Shown: in pieces, positions 46,771-55,635 of the stretch
Layout: each line of letters opens with the position of its first letter
Position numbering within the stretch: the stretch's first letter is position 1
Assembly (NCBI RefSeq): GCF_006715175.1
Contig: NZ_VFMQ01000001.1
Span: 3,548,037-3,612,036 of the forward strand
DNA: 64,000 nt
Direction of reading: 5' to 3'
Source of the DNA: Curtobacterium citreum
GTDB lineage: Bacteria > Actinomycetota > Actinomycetes > Actinomycetales > Microbacteriaceae
Notes under the pieces: generated by a model
The model's input: only the letters and a program-made list of their open reading frames with translations
The model's database searches: none
Told to the model about the DNA's origin: nothing
Made by a program: the position numbers and the translations under genes

Positions 46771-47421
46771 TCAGGTGCGGCTGGGCTGCTCGGCCGGCGT
46801 CGGCTCGTGTGCCGTGTCGTCCTGCTCCTGTGCCGCTTCGTCCTGCGCCGCCCGGTCCTCTGCCGTCCGGTCGTTCGTCGCCTGGTCCTGCGCCGCCTGC
46901 TCGTTCGCTGCGGCGACGAGGGCGAGCGCGATGGTCGCGGTGATCACCGGGATGGACCCGGTGATCGGCACGGTGGGTGCGGACCCGGTCTGGAGGCGCG
47001 GCTCGGCCGCGGGGAGCGGTCCGGTCTGGAGGCGCGGCTCGGCCCGGGCGGGCGTGTGCGGCTGGACCTCGTGGTCGCGGAGCGCGGGTCCGACGACCGG
47101 CAGGACCGCGGTCGTCGTCGGCGGCTCCGCGTGCAGGACTGCGGGCCCGACAGCGGTCCGGCCGGCACGCACCCGGGCTCGGCGCGCGCGACCCATCCGG
47201 ACCAGCACGACGACCGCGACGACGGCCCAGATGCCGTTCACGATGGTCGACGGGATCGCGTGGTGGGCGGCGACGTTGATCGCCACCGACAGTCCTCCGA
47301 CGAGGTTGAACACCTGGTACAGCGGCCCGTTGGGGATCTTCCCGAGCGAGAACAACAGGTAACCAGCGAGGACGGTTACGGCTCCGAACCAGCCGAGGAA
47401 CTCCACGATTCCGACCAACAC
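46771..47421 (-). CDS. CBU_0592-like membrane protein with repetitive tail
   Basis: The first 80 residues match the small CBU_0592-type membrane domain (FLGWFGAVTVLAGYLLFSLG, then YQVFNLVGG and NGIWAVVAVVVLVR): three TM helices of unknown function. The rest (to 216) is a low-complexity cytoplasmic tail. It has a 12-residue tandem unit, AEPRLQTGPLPA/AEPRLQTGSAPT, encoded by 24-base identical DNA repeats at 46985 and 47021, then a hydrophobic stretch and an acidic Gln/Asp/Glu-rich end. GTG 47421 is one of several possible starts (also GTG 47406). Confidence 0.7.
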   Translation of the reverse strand: MLVGIVEFLGWFGAVTVLAGYLLFSLGKIPNGPLYQVFNLVGGLSVAINVAAHHAIPSTIVNGIWAVVAVVVLVRMGRARRARVRAGRTAVGPAVLHAEPPTTTAVLPVVGPALRDHEVQPHTPARAEPRLQTGPLPAAEPRLQTGSAPTVPITGSIPVITATIALALVAAANEQAAQDQATNDRTAEDRAAQDEAAQEQDDTAHEPTPAEQPSRT

Positions 47422-47535
47422 GCGCGACTCCGGGCACGACGAGGAACGGCCGTCCAGAGGCGACCGTCCGAGAGGGGGGCGAGCAGTCGCGAGTGCGACG
47501 TCGGGAGCATCGTAGGCACACCGACGGGTGTCGCG

Positions 47536-47570
47536 GAAGTGGGTGCGGCGTGGCGTGGCGCACCCACTTC
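47536..47570 (-). terminator. Terminator of the type IV pilus operon
   Basis: GAAGTGGGTGCG (47536-47547) and its complement (47559-47570) form a perfect 12-bp stem with an 11-base loop, 23 bases after the pilO stop. Confidence 0.65.
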
Positions 47571-47593
47571 GCGGGGTGGGTTCCCAGGGGGTG

Positions 47594-48373
47594 TCAGCCG
47601 GCGGGGGTGGCGGTGGCGGAGGGGGTCGCGGACGCGTTCTCGGTCGCCTGCGACACCTGGGCGGCCTTCGCATCGGCGAGGACGTACACGAACCCCGAGA
47701 GAGTCCAGGTGGTCCCGCCTGCGGTCGGGGCAGCGGACGCGTCGGCCGCGGTCTCCTGCTTCTGCGAGGTGATGCCGTTGACGAGGAACAGGCGCTCTCC
47801 GCTCTGCACGCCCTTGGTGAACTGCAGCGCCTGCGCGAACGACCCCGAGACGTCGATGCTCACCGCGATGGTCGAGAAGTTGGCGCCGGTGATGCGGCTG
47901 TCCGTCTTCGTCGCCGGGGCCACGGGCGACGTCGGCGCAGCGGCCGTCGGCTCGCCGCTGGGCGCCGAGGTCGCGCTCGTGCCGGTGGACGCAGGTACTC
48001 CACCGGTCGTCCCGGTCGACGCCGGCGGTGCGTACGCGGCCGCCCACGCGGTCGTGATGCCCGTCACCGTGACGCCGGACGAGGACGCGACCGCGTCGAT
48101 CTCCTTGTAGAAGGCTGCGGTGGCGGGGGTCGACGGGACGGAGGCCTCGAGCGTCGCGAGCTCCTGCTGCTTGCTCGGGAGCTCCTTCGACTGCTCCGCG
48201 AGTCGGGCGAGTTCGCTCCGGTAGGTCTCGTTGGTCGCCTCGATGGACGCCTGCTGCTGCCGGTTCGCCGCGGCGGCGGCCAGCTGCGGTTGCACACCGA
48301 GGAAGAACCCGCCGACGAGGACGACGCTGCCGATGACGAGTGCCACGACGAGGTGGAGCCGGTTCCTGGTCAC
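47594..48373 (-). CDS. PilO-like type IV pilus inner-membrane assembly protein
   Basis: 259 residues: one N-terminal TM helix (about 9-27), a coiled-coil Gln/Glu/Leu-rich region (about 30-75), then a ferredoxin-like fold region and a low-complexity Thr/Ala/Pro insert. This is the PilO architecture, a partner of PilN in the alignment complex. GTG 48373 overlaps the pilN-like stop (GTGA). Last gene of the pilus operon. Assigned by position and topology more than by motif. Confidence 0.75.
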   Translation of the reverse strand: MTRNRLHLVVALVIGSVVLVGGFFLGVQPQLAAAAANRQQQASIEATNETYRSELARLAEQSKELPSKQQELATLEASVPSTPATAAFYKEIDAVASSSGVTVTGITTAWAAAYAPPASTGTTGGVPASTGTSATSAPSGEPTAAAPTSPVAPATKTDSRITGANFSTIAVSIDVSGSFAQALQFTKGVQSGERLFLVNGITSQKQETAADASAAPTAGGTTWTLSGFVYVLADAKAAQVSQATENASATPSATATPAG

Positions 48374-49122
48374 TTCGATCGCTCCTCGTACTTGCCGTCG
48401 TAGGCGGCTTCGTTCACGTGCACGGTCATGTTCACCGTGTAGTGGCCGTCCTCGTCGACACGTGACACGGCGTTCGCGTTCGCGTCGACGAACCCCTTCA
48501 GCCCACGCACGCGGTCCAGCCAGTCCGGGATCGAGGGCAGCGTCGGGCTGTCCGCGTCGAAGGTGACCGTGGCGATCCGGACACCCTGCAGCGGGGCGTC
48601 CGCCTGTGTGTACGGCGCGAGCGGCGACGCCGAGTCGACGGTCACCCCGGTGATGGCCACACCGGCGGGCAGCGAGTCCTGGGCGCTCTGCAGGTACGCA
48701 GCCCAGTCGATCTCCGTCGCTCCGCCGACCGCCTGCGCCGAACGGACGAGGTCGGAGCGCCCCTCGACGTCGCGGACGTCCGAGTACTGTCCCTGCTGCT
48801 GCAGCAGCGCGGTGCCCTCGCTCTGGGCCGTCCGGAGCTGGCTGGCCGAGGACATCTGGTCCAGCGCCGTCATCCCGCTCCCGACGAGCACGACCGAGGC
48901 GACCACGGCCACCCCGAACCAGACCCGGCGGACGACGACGCGCTGGCGACGGTCGACGAGCACCTCGGTGGGGAGGAGGTCGACCCGGGGCGAGCCACCG
49001 ACGACGAGGTCCCGGGGGGCCCGGCGGTTCTGCTGCCTCGAGCGCTGCTCGTGGTCGGACACGAGCTTGGCGGCCGACGAGGTCGGTCGGACTCCGCGGA
49101 GCCGTTCCATCGTGCCGGTCAT
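48370..49122 (-). CDS. PilN-like type IV pilus assembly protein
   Basis: 250 residues. PRVDLLP (46-51 region) corresponds to the NLLP peptide with which PilN binds PilM. A TM helix follows (about 68-88), then a coiled coil and an alpha/beta periplasmic-type domain. ATGA overlap with pilM. The N-terminal 45 residues before the motif are longer than in proteobacterial PilN. Confidence 0.8.
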   Translation of the reverse strand: MTGTMERLRGVRPTSSAAKLVSDHEQRSRQQNRRAPRDLVVGGSPRVDLLPTEVLVDRRQRVVVRRVWFGVAVVASVVLVGSGMTALDQMSSASQLRTAQSEGTALLQQQGQYSDVRDVEGRSDLVRSAQAVGGATEIDWAAYLQSAQDSLPAGVAITGVTVDSASPLAPYTQADAPLQGVRIATVTFDADSPTLPSIPDWLDRVRGLKGFVDANANAVSRVDEDGHYTVNMTVHVNEAAYDGKYEERSK

Positions 49123-50168
49123 GCTGCTCGTCCTCCCGCGGCGAGGCCCCAGGCCACCGCCATCGACTGCCCGCGTTCGGCCACGACCTCCGGCGCGATG
49201 CTCCGCGCCCAGTGGACGCCCGCGAAGGGGTCTCCCACGACGGTCGGGACGCCGGTCGTCTCGGCCAGGGCCTCGCCGAAGCCCGGCAGGCCGCTGCCCG
49301 CCCCGGCGAGGACGAGCCGTGCGATCGGCGCGCCGTCGCCCTTCGTGTTCACGAAGTAGTTCAGCGTGTTGCGGATGCTCGCGATGAGCTCGTTCGTGGC
49401 TTCGCGGACGACCGCGGCGGCGCGGACGTCGTCGGCGGTCTGCGCCCGCGCCCCGGTGCCGATCCAGCGCTTCACGACCTCGGCCTGCTCGAGGGAGATC
49501 TCGAGCCGCACGGCGATCTGCTTCGTGACCTCGTCGCCGCCGGTCGGGATGATCCGGACGAAGTGCGGGACCCCGTGCCGGGCGATGACCACGGTGGTGG
49601 CGTTGCCGCCGAGCTCGACGATGGCGGCGGCCGGGACGTCGGCGGGTGCGAGCACGCGGCTGAGGGCGAACGGGATCAGGTCGACGCCGACCGGGTGGAG
49701 ACCGGCGAGCTGGACGGCTCGGACGTTGGCGAGCACGGCGTCCTTGATGGCGGCCACGAGCAGGCCGTGCACGACGGGTCCGCCCTCGCCGCTGCCCTCG
49801 GCGATCGGGTAGAAGTCGAGGATGGCCTCGCCCACCGGGACCGGGAGGAGGTCCTGGACCTGGAACGGGAGCGACTCACGGATCTGTGCCAGCGGCGCCT
49901 TGGGGACGGTGAGGTCCCGCGAGAGCACCCGCTGGTTGCCCATGCCGAGCGCGACGTCCTTGGTCCGGAAACGTCCGACGGCCCACAGCTCCCGGAGCGC
50001 GGCGGCGACGGTGTTCGGCTCGAGGACCTCACCGCGACTGGTCGACCCGATCGGCAGCGGGACCTCTGCGATGCGGAGGATGGACGGGGCGTTCCCACGG
50101 GTCCGCGCGACCTCGACGGCACGGATGGACGTGCTGCCGATGTCGATCCCGACGACGTTCTTCGCCAT
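49119..50168 (-). CDS. pilM: Type IV pilus assembly protein PilM (actin-like ATPase)
   Basis: 349-residue cytoplasmic FtsA-like protein. VVGIDIGSTSIRAVE is the phosphate-1 loop, VELGGNATTVVIARHG the phosphate-2 loop, and VLAGAGSGLPGF the adenosine loop. SLPFQVQDLLPVPVGEAILDF is characteristic of PilM. It links the assembly ATPases to PilN/PilO. Located 21 bases after pilD. Confidence 0.92.
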   Translation of the reverse strand: MAKNVVGIDIGSTSIRAVEVARTRGNAPSILRIAEVPLPIGSTSRGEVLEPNTVAAALRELWAVGRFRTKDVALGMGNQRVLSRDLTVPKAPLAQIRESLPFQVQDLLPVPVGEAILDFYPIAEGSGEGGPVVHGLLVAAIKDAVLANVRAVQLAGLHPVGVDLIPFALSRVLAPADVPAAAIVELGGNATTVVIARHGVPHFVRIIPTGGDEVTKQIAVRLEISLEQAEVVKRWIGTGARAQTADDVRAAAVVREATNELIASIRNTLNYFVNTKGDGAPIARLVLAGAGSGLPGFGEALAETTGVPTVVGDPFAGVHWARSIAPEVVAERGQSMAVAWGLAAGGRAA

Positions 50169-50189
50169 TGCTCGTTCTTCCGCTCGTGA

Positions 50190-51029
50190 TCAGGTGAGGC
50201 CGATGAGGCCGAGGTACGCGTTCCACAGCGGCGTGCCGAGGAGGATGCCGAGCCATGCCCCGCCGAGCATCCAGGGCCCGAACGGGATGCCGCTCCCGCG
50301 CGGTGCGCGACGGGTCACGAGCAGGCCGATGGCGAACGTAGCGCCGAGGGCGAACCCCCCGAAAGCTCCCACTGCGAGGGGTCCCCATCCGAGGTACGCC
50401 AGCACGAGGCCGAGGACGCCCGCGAGCTTCACGTCACCCATGCCCATCCCGCCCGGGACGACCACGGCGAGGGCGAGGTACAGGACGAACATGATCGCTG
50501 CGCCGCCGACGGCCCGCAGGAGTGCGCCCCAGTCCCCCGTCGTCGCGGAGGTCGTCGCGAGCAGGAGCCCGAGCACCGGGTACGCGGGGAGCACGATCGC
50601 GTCGGGCAGCCGGTGCGTGTCGAGGTCGATCAGTGCCAACGAGATCGACACGGCCATCAGGTACAGCAGCCCGACGAGCAGCACCAGGGTCGGACCCGCG
50701 GGCGCTGCGTGCACCACCCCGGATGCGAGGACGCCGCCGGTGACCAGTGCGAACGACGCGCTCGTACCCGCCTCGACGAGCGGGTACCGCGCCGAGATGC
50801 GCGAGCCGCAGTCGCGACAGGCGCCACGGAGGACGATCCACGACAGCACCGGGACGTTGTCGAACGCGCGGATCTCGGCTCGGCACGCCGGGCACGCGCT
50901 CGCGGGCCGCACGACCGACAGCCCGGCCGGCACGCGGTGCACCACGACGTTGAGGAACGAGCCGACGAGCAGCCCGAGGACCGCCGCGAGGCACACGATG
51001 GTCGGCGCGAGCGGTTGCAGGGCGTTCAC
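50190..51029 (-). CDS. pilD: Prepilin peptidase / N-methyltransferase
   Basis: 279-residue polytopic enzyme that removes the leader of prepilins and methylates the new N-terminus. It keeps the zinc tetracysteine CPACRAEIRAFDNVPVLSW ... CRDCGSRISARYPLVE and both catalytic aspartates (ALIDLDTHRLPD and GMGMGDVKL). GTG 51029 overlaps the upstream stop (GTGA). About eight TM segments. Confidence 0.95.
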   Translation of the reverse strand: MNALQPLAPTIVCLAAVLGLLVGSFLNVVVHRVPAGLSVVRPASACPACRAEIRAFDNVPVLSWIVLRGACRDCGSRISARYPLVEAGTSASFALVTGGVLASGVVHAAPAGPTLVLLVGLLYLMAVSISLALIDLDTHRLPDAIVLPAYPVLGLLLATTSATTGDWGALLRAVGGAAIMFVLYLALAVVVPGGMGMGDVKLAGVLGLVLAYLGWGPLAVGAFGGFALGATFAIGLLVTRRAPRGSGIPFGPWMLGGAWLGILLGTPLWNAYLGLIGLT

Positions 51030-52810
51030 ACGCACACCCCCGCTCGCTGGACGCACGCACCGGACACCGCGTACGCCGCGGAGACCTCACCCATCGTCGT
51101 GACGCCGTACGTCGTCGTCACCGGGTTGAGGAAGCTCGGCGGCGCCGAGTGCTGCAGCCGCGCGTCGTAGGAGTAGGCCTTCCGGTACCCGCTCGACCCG
51201 GAGCGCACGACGCCGCGGAACTTCTGCGCGATCGCTCCGTAGATCGTGAGGGTGCCGCGGTCGCCGCCGTACGCGTAGTTCTGGACCTGGAAGGTGTGCG
51301 CCGCCGAGATGATGGCCGCGTCGATCTCGCGACCGGTGTCCCCGAGCATCGAGGTCACGCACGTGCTCCGTCCGCACGCCGAGTTCTGCACGGGGTTCCA
51401 GACCATGACGGCGTTGGTGGCGGTGAGTCCGAGCATGTCGGAGCCGCGGTCCTCGTAGGTGGTGTCGCCCGTCACGTAGAGGTAGTTCTCGGCGGCCACG
51501 GTCACCTGCCCGTCGACGACGCCGTGCACGAACGCATCGCCGGACCGGGAACCGTAGCTGCACGGGGACGAGCTCAGTTGCACCTCGCCGGTGCGCGGGT
51601 ACCCGACCCCGTTGCCCTGGTTGCAGGTGTCCGGCAGCGCGGTCGTCGAGGACGCGTTCACGTCGCCCGCCTGGGGCACGTTCTGGACGTAGACGAGGTT
51701 GTTCGCCGGGACCGGGACGGTCGCGCCGGCGCTCGAGCCGAGCGCACCGGCACCGGTGCCGGGCTTGCCGCACGCCGCCGGCGCGGTGCCCTGCAGGGGG
51801 TTCGTCGCGTCGGTGCTCGTCATCTTCGACCACGGCGAGCGCACGGTCATGGTGCCGTCCGCGTTGAAGGTGATGTCCGTCGGACCGGTGTACATGCAGC
51901 CGGGCGTGCGGGTCGCCGACGCGACGGTGTTGTACTGGGTGGCGGACTTCTGCTGCGCGTTCGTCGACGGCATGCCGATCGTCGACGTGAAGGCCGGCTG
52001 CGTCACCCCCGCGGGGAAGGACTGCCCGGAGCAGGACACGCCGTTCGAGTCCACCGGGTTGTACCGGAGGCCGCTGGTCGGGTTCGACGTCGTGATCTGC
52101 TTGGTGAAGCTCGCCTGGCAGATGCGCATCGTGTCGTTCGAGTGCGCCGGACCGTCGATGGTGTCCCCGCCGGAGAACGCGATCTCCCCGCACTGGTTGC
52201 CGTTCCGGATCGCGGGACGTCCCTCCCACGCGTGCTTGACGCACGACTGTGGGACCCCCGTGAGCACCGGGTCCTGGATCTCGTAGTCGGTGAAGTACAG
52301 GAAGTCGATGAAGCCCTGCTGGCGGATGCTCGCCACGACGGACCGGACGGCGGAGCCGACCTTCCCCGTGGCACGGATCCGGATGCTCCCCGTGTCGAGG
52401 TACTTCGAGGCGTCGACCTCGTACCGGTAGGCGGAGCGACCGTCGCCTCCCGGGACCGTCGCCCAGGTGCCGGTCGCACCGGTACCGAACGCGGGGTTGC
52501 TGGCGAGCCCCGTGGGGAGCGTCAGTGCCGTGCTCGTCGAGGAGAAGGGCGCGGCTGGGTTCCCGTACTGGGTGTACCCGGTGTCGTTCGAGAGCCGCGC
52601 CTCGTAGTCCTGGACACCGGCGTAGGCAGCACTGAGCGCGGCGTTCCAGTCGGAGTCGGACGAGGACTTCTTGATCCCGGCGACGGCGACGGTGGTCGCA
52701 GTCGCGATCATGAACACCACGACCGTCCCGAAGATGATGGCGATCGCGAGGGCCATGCCACGCTCGTCGCGGAGCGCGTCGAGGTGCAGTGCGCGTCGGA
52801 GGCGGATCAC
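51026..52810 (-). CDS. Large PilX/adhesin-like pilus-associated protein
   Basis: 594 residues. The N-terminus (DERGMALAIAIIFGTVVVFMIAT, about 16-38) resembles the hydrophobic helix of PilX-type minor pilins but lacks the +5 Glu. The large extracellular part has at least ten cysteines, Gly/Ser/Thr-rich beta-type sequence and many polar repeats. The C-terminus is CVQRAGVCV. Such a protein could be a tip adhesin. It overlaps neighbours on both sides by 4 bases and belongs to the pilus operon. Confidence 0.7.
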   Translation of the reverse strand: MIRLRRALHLDALRDERGMALAIAIIFGTVVVFMIATATTVAVAGIKKSSSDSDWNAALSAAYAGVQDYEARLSNDTGYTQYGNPAAPFSSTSTALTLPTGLASNPAFGTGATGTWATVPGGDGRSAYRYEVDASKYLDTGSIRIRATGKVGSAVRSVVASIRQQGFIDFLYFTDYEIQDPVLTGVPQSCVKHAWEGRPAIRNGNQCGEIAFSGGDTIDGPAHSNDTMRICQASFTKQITTSNPTSGLRYNPVDSNGVSCSGQSFPAGVTQPAFTSTIGMPSTNAQQKSATQYNTVASATRTPGCMYTGPTDITFNADGTMTVRSPWSKMTSTDATNPLQGTAPAACGKPGTGAGALGSSAGATVPVPANNLVYVQNVPQAGDVNASSTTALPDTCNQGNGVGYPRTGEVQLSSSPCSYGSRSGDAFVHGVVDGQVTVAAENYLYVTGDTTYEDRGSDMLGLTATNAVMVWNPVQNSACGRSTCVTSMLGDTGREIDAAIISAAHTFQVQNYAYGGDRGTLTIYGAIAQKFRGVVRSGSSGYRKAYSYDARLQHSAPPSFLNPVTTTYGVTTMGEVSAAYAVSGACVQRAGVCV

Positions 52811-53505
52811 GACTGGTCCCCTGTCGGATCGAGGAGGTTCGGCAGACCGATGGTGTTCCGGAGGGTCGTGCCGTTCTGCAGGGTGCTCGCCGACGACGAC
52901 ACCCGGAGCGTGACGCGGACGAACGCGATCTGACCCAGCTGGGCCGCGGAGAGCAGACCGGTCGACGGGTCGGGTGTCAGGGTGGCGCCGGAGAGCTGCA
53001 GGTACTCGAACACCGGGGTGGCCCCGGCGGCCGGGACCACGATCGACGAGGTGATCGTCGTCGTCGTGCCGGATCCGGGGAACGTGTAGTAGGCGTTGTC
53101 GGTCGTGACCCCGGGGACGATCTGCTCGGTCAGGGTGCCCGAGGAGCCGACCGTGAAGCGGACCTGCTGGGGCGCCGCGGTCCGCCCGGTCGCGACCAGG
53201 GTCGTGAACTGCACCGTGTTCGTGCCCGCGACGGCGAAGGCCGGGGCGTCGCTCGTCCCGAGACGCGGGTTGTCCGCGGCGGAACGCACCTTGCGGACGA
53301 CCTCGTTCATGGCGGTCGACACCGCCCGACCGTTCTGGTCCCGGGCCGCCGCGAACGTCGTCGCCGTGGTGATCGAGTAGAAGGTGCCGCCGACGATCGC
53401 GAGCAGGACGGCGAAGAGGCCCATCGCGATGAGGAGCTCGACGAGGGTGAGCCCGCGGTCGTCGCGGCGGACGCGGTCGAGGACCGTGCGCGCGAGGCGG
53501 TTCAC
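52807..53505 (-). CDS. Minor pilin (PilW-like)
   Basis: 232 residues with a type III signal DDRG|LTLVELLIAMGLFAVLLAIV: cleavage after Gly, +5 Glu present. PilW-like beta-rich C-domain follows. GTG 53505 overlaps the preceding pilin gene's stop (GTGA). Confidence 0.85.
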   Translation of the reverse strand: MNRLARTVLDRVRRDDRGLTLVELLIAMGLFAVLLAIVGGTFYSITTATTFAAARDQNGRAVSTAMNEVVRKVRSAADNPRLGTSDAPAFAVAGTNTVQFTTLVATGRTAAPQQVRFTVGSSGTLTEQIVPGVTTDNAYYTFPGSGTTTTITSSIVVPAAGATPVFEYLQLSGATLTPDPSTGLLSAAQLGQIAFVRVTLRVSSSASTLQNGTTLRNTIGLPNLLDPTGDQS

Positions 53506-54884
53506 GGTGCGACCCGGGGGTCGAGGGTCACGGACCCGGTGTTCAGGAGGACCCCGAGGAGCCCCTTCGCGGTCACGTTCCGCGGCAGCGAGGTCGCGTC
53601 CTTCTGGGCCGTCACCGACCAGGTCCCGTACGGCAGCGCCAGGGTGACGTCGGTCGTGCCGGACGTGCCCGACGCCGCGCGGGCGAACGTGTACCGCTGG
53701 GTCACCCGGCAGCCGGGGTCGCCGTTCGCCGGTGCGGCCGTCGTCGCGGTCAGGACCGTGTCCGACCGGTTGATCGTCACCGTGACGGCACCGGTGGCGA
53801 CCGCCGCGGTGAGCTGGTCCTTCGAGACCGCCGGTGTCGGGGTCTTGCCGATCCGTCCGTCGGACGCCTTCGGCCAGGCCGTCGGGTCGGTCGACAGGCA
53901 ACTGCTCACGTTGACGGTGCCGTCACCGTTCGTCGTGTTCGAGTCGTAGATGCCCGGGTACACGACGTAGCCCGAGGGGATCGGGCTGAGGTACTGCGTC
54001 GCGGGCATCCCGGTCAGCCGGGCGACCCCGTAGGTCGACACGAACGAGGTCGTGAGGTTCGTCGGCAGCAACGCACCCGGCGTGTTGCTCGCGTACTGCA
54101 TCGCCACCGCGATCGCCGGGTCGTACGTGAAGGACGCGCCACCGGACTGCCCGGCCTTGACGACGACGGTCTTCGTCGGGGCGGCCTGCTGGTCCTGGTC
54201 CCGGTACTGCGCCCCACCCGGACCGCCGAGCGTGACCGTGTACGTGCCGGGGACGACCTTGATGGCGACGGTGCACCCGTCTGCGTTCGTCACCGTCGGC
54301 TGGGTCGCGAGCGCGAGCGCGGTGTTGCCGGGCACGTCGGCGAGCGGCGTCGGGACGACGGACACGGGGACGCCCGCGGTCCCACCGCTGCCCGTGATCG
54401 ACTGCACCTGCACGAGGATCGTGCCGAGGGTCGGGTCGTTGATCTTGGTGGACGGCGAGAAGACGGTCTCCTGCTTGACCGGAGCCGCCGAGCCCATGCC
54501 GGGCCACGTGACCGTGATGTGCACGTTGAGGAACAGGAGCTGCGCGGTGGTGCCCGCGGCGGACGCGGAGCAGCGGTTGGTGGTGCCGTCGGTGTACTGC
54601 CAGTCGAGGGTCCGGCGCACCGTGTACGTGCGCCCGTCGACCTGCGGCGTCTCGGTGCTGCCGGCCATGCCGGTGATGTTCGTCTGCGCCTGGATGCGGG
54701 CGGTGTCGATCGCACCCGCGGCGAGGTTCACGGCCTGCGCACGGGCCGAGTTGTCCGAGGTGATGCGCATCACGGAGGCGATGCCGACGAGGGCCCCGGC
54801 GATGATGATGCCGAAGACGGTGATGGCCACGATGACCTCGACGAGCGTGAAGCCCGCGTCGCACGGTCGTTCCTGCGTGCGCAT
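53502..54884 (-). CDS. Large pseudopilin-like protein (PilV-like)
   Basis: 460 residues starting MRTQERPCDAG|FTLVEVIVAITVFGIII, a prepilin leader with +5 Glu. The remaining 420 residues are beta-rich with Ig/carboxypeptidase-regulatory-like repeats (VVPGTYTVTLGGPGG, then LPYGTWSVTAQKD), much larger than usual minor pilins (150-200). It probably displays an adhesive or capping domain. Second after pilA in the operon, past a hairpin. Confidence 0.8.
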   Translation of the reverse strand: MRTQERPCDAGFTLVEVIVAITVFGIIIAGALVGIASVMRITSDNSARAQAVNLAAGAIDTARIQAQTNITGMAGSTETPQVDGRTYTVRRTLDWQYTDGTTNRCSASAAGTTAQLLFLNVHITVTWPGMGSAAPVKQETVFSPSTKINDPTLGTILVQVQSITGSGGTAGVPVSVVPTPLADVPGNTALALATQPTVTNADGCTVAIKVVPGTYTVTLGGPGGAQYRDQDQQAAPTKTVVVKAGQSGGASFTYDPAIAVAMQYASNTPGALLPTNLTTSFVSTYGVARLTGMPATQYLSPIPSGYVVYPGIYDSNTTNGDGTVNVSSCLSTDPTAWPKASDGRIGKTPTPAVSKDQLTAAVATGAVTVTINRSDTVLTATTAAPANGDPGCRVTQRYTFARAASGTSGTTDVTLALPYGTWSVTAQKDATSLPRNVTAKGLLGVLLNTGSVTLDPRVAP

Positions 54885-54913
54885 CACGGTCTCCTTCCCG
54901 GTTCGACGCGCGG

Positions 54914-54944
54914 ACGGGGGCCGAGCGGACCGCTCGACCCCCGT
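54914..54944 (-). terminator. Hairpin between pilA and downstream pilin genes
   Basis: 14-bp arms (54914-54927, 54931-54944) with one G-T type mismatch and a 3-base loop lie 10 bases after the pilA stop. As a partial terminator it would keep the major pilin mRNA abundant relative to minor pilin genes. Confidence 0.6.
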
Positions 54945-54954
54945 GCAACGGGTG

Positions 54955-55455
54955 TTACGGCGTGACGGTCGCGTTCGCGGCCGAGAACGAGGTGCCGGAG
55001 CAGCTGCCGGCCTTGACGCCGGCGGTCTCGGTCGCGGCGAAGGACTTGCCGGTCGAGCTGATGCCCATCACGCAGAACGACGTCCCCGAGCCGGAGTAGA
55101 CCAGCTGCGCTTCGGCGTCGCTCCAGGTCGCGCCGGCGGCCGACCACGACTGGCCGCCGGTCACGCCCGCAGCGTTGAGCCCGGAGGCCGCCTTCGTGGA
55201 CAGGTTGCCGGGCAGCGTGTTGCTGTTCTGGGTCGAGATGCTCACGACCGCCGTCTTGAGGTTCGACACGTCGTTCTGCACACCCGAGTCACGCGCGTTG
55301 TTCTGCACGCCGAGGTACACCGGGATGGCGATCGCGGCGAGGATGCCGATGATGATCACGACCACCAGGAGCTCGATGAGCGTGAAGCCCTTGTCGGACT
55401 CCTTGGCGATCTCGTTGCGGCGAGCGTTGAGCTTGCCCAGCAGCGCGAAGTACAT
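54955..55455 (-). CDS. pilA: Major type IV pilin
   Basis: 166 residues with leader MYFALLGKLNARRNEIAKES then DKG|FTLIELLVVVIIIGILAA: cleavage after Gly23, Phe24 methylated, Glu28 at +5. The helix continues IAIPVYLGVQNNARDSGVQ, as in type IVa pilins of Gram-positive bacteria. Two cysteines in the C-terminal part (SFCVMG and GSCSG) can form the D-loop disulfide. ATG 55455 has a weak GGAA site inside a palindrome. Confidence 0.93.
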   Translation of the reverse strand: MYFALLGKLNARRNEIAKESDKGFTLIELLVVVIIIGILAAIAIPVYLGVQNNARDSGVQNDVSNLKTAVVSISTQNSNTLPGNLSTKAASGLNAAGVTGGQSWSAAGATWSDAEAQLVYSGSGTSFCVMGISSTGKSFAATETAGVKAGSCSGTSFSAANATVTP

Positions 55456-55463
55456 GGTCGTTC

Positions 55464-55479
55464 CATTCTTCCAAGAATG
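55464..55479 (-). promoter_or_regulatory. Palindrome over the pilA ribosome-binding region
   Basis: CATTCTT (55464-55470) and AAGAATG (55473-55479) form a perfect dyad with a 2-base centre, 8 bases before the pilA start. It could bind a protein or, as RNA, partly hide the ribosome site. The AT-rich composition stands out in this GC-rich DNA. Confidence 0.45.
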
Positions 55480-55635
55480 CATTCGGGTGGGTGGGGGCTG
55501 TGCTGCCGCCGCCGTCAAGCGTATGGACGGCACTTTCTGTGCATAATCCCGAGAACGGGGGGTGGAACGGCAGCAAAATACCCCCACTACCGGGGTCAGC
55601 TCGTGACCAAACCACCCCTGAACGGGGCATACGCG

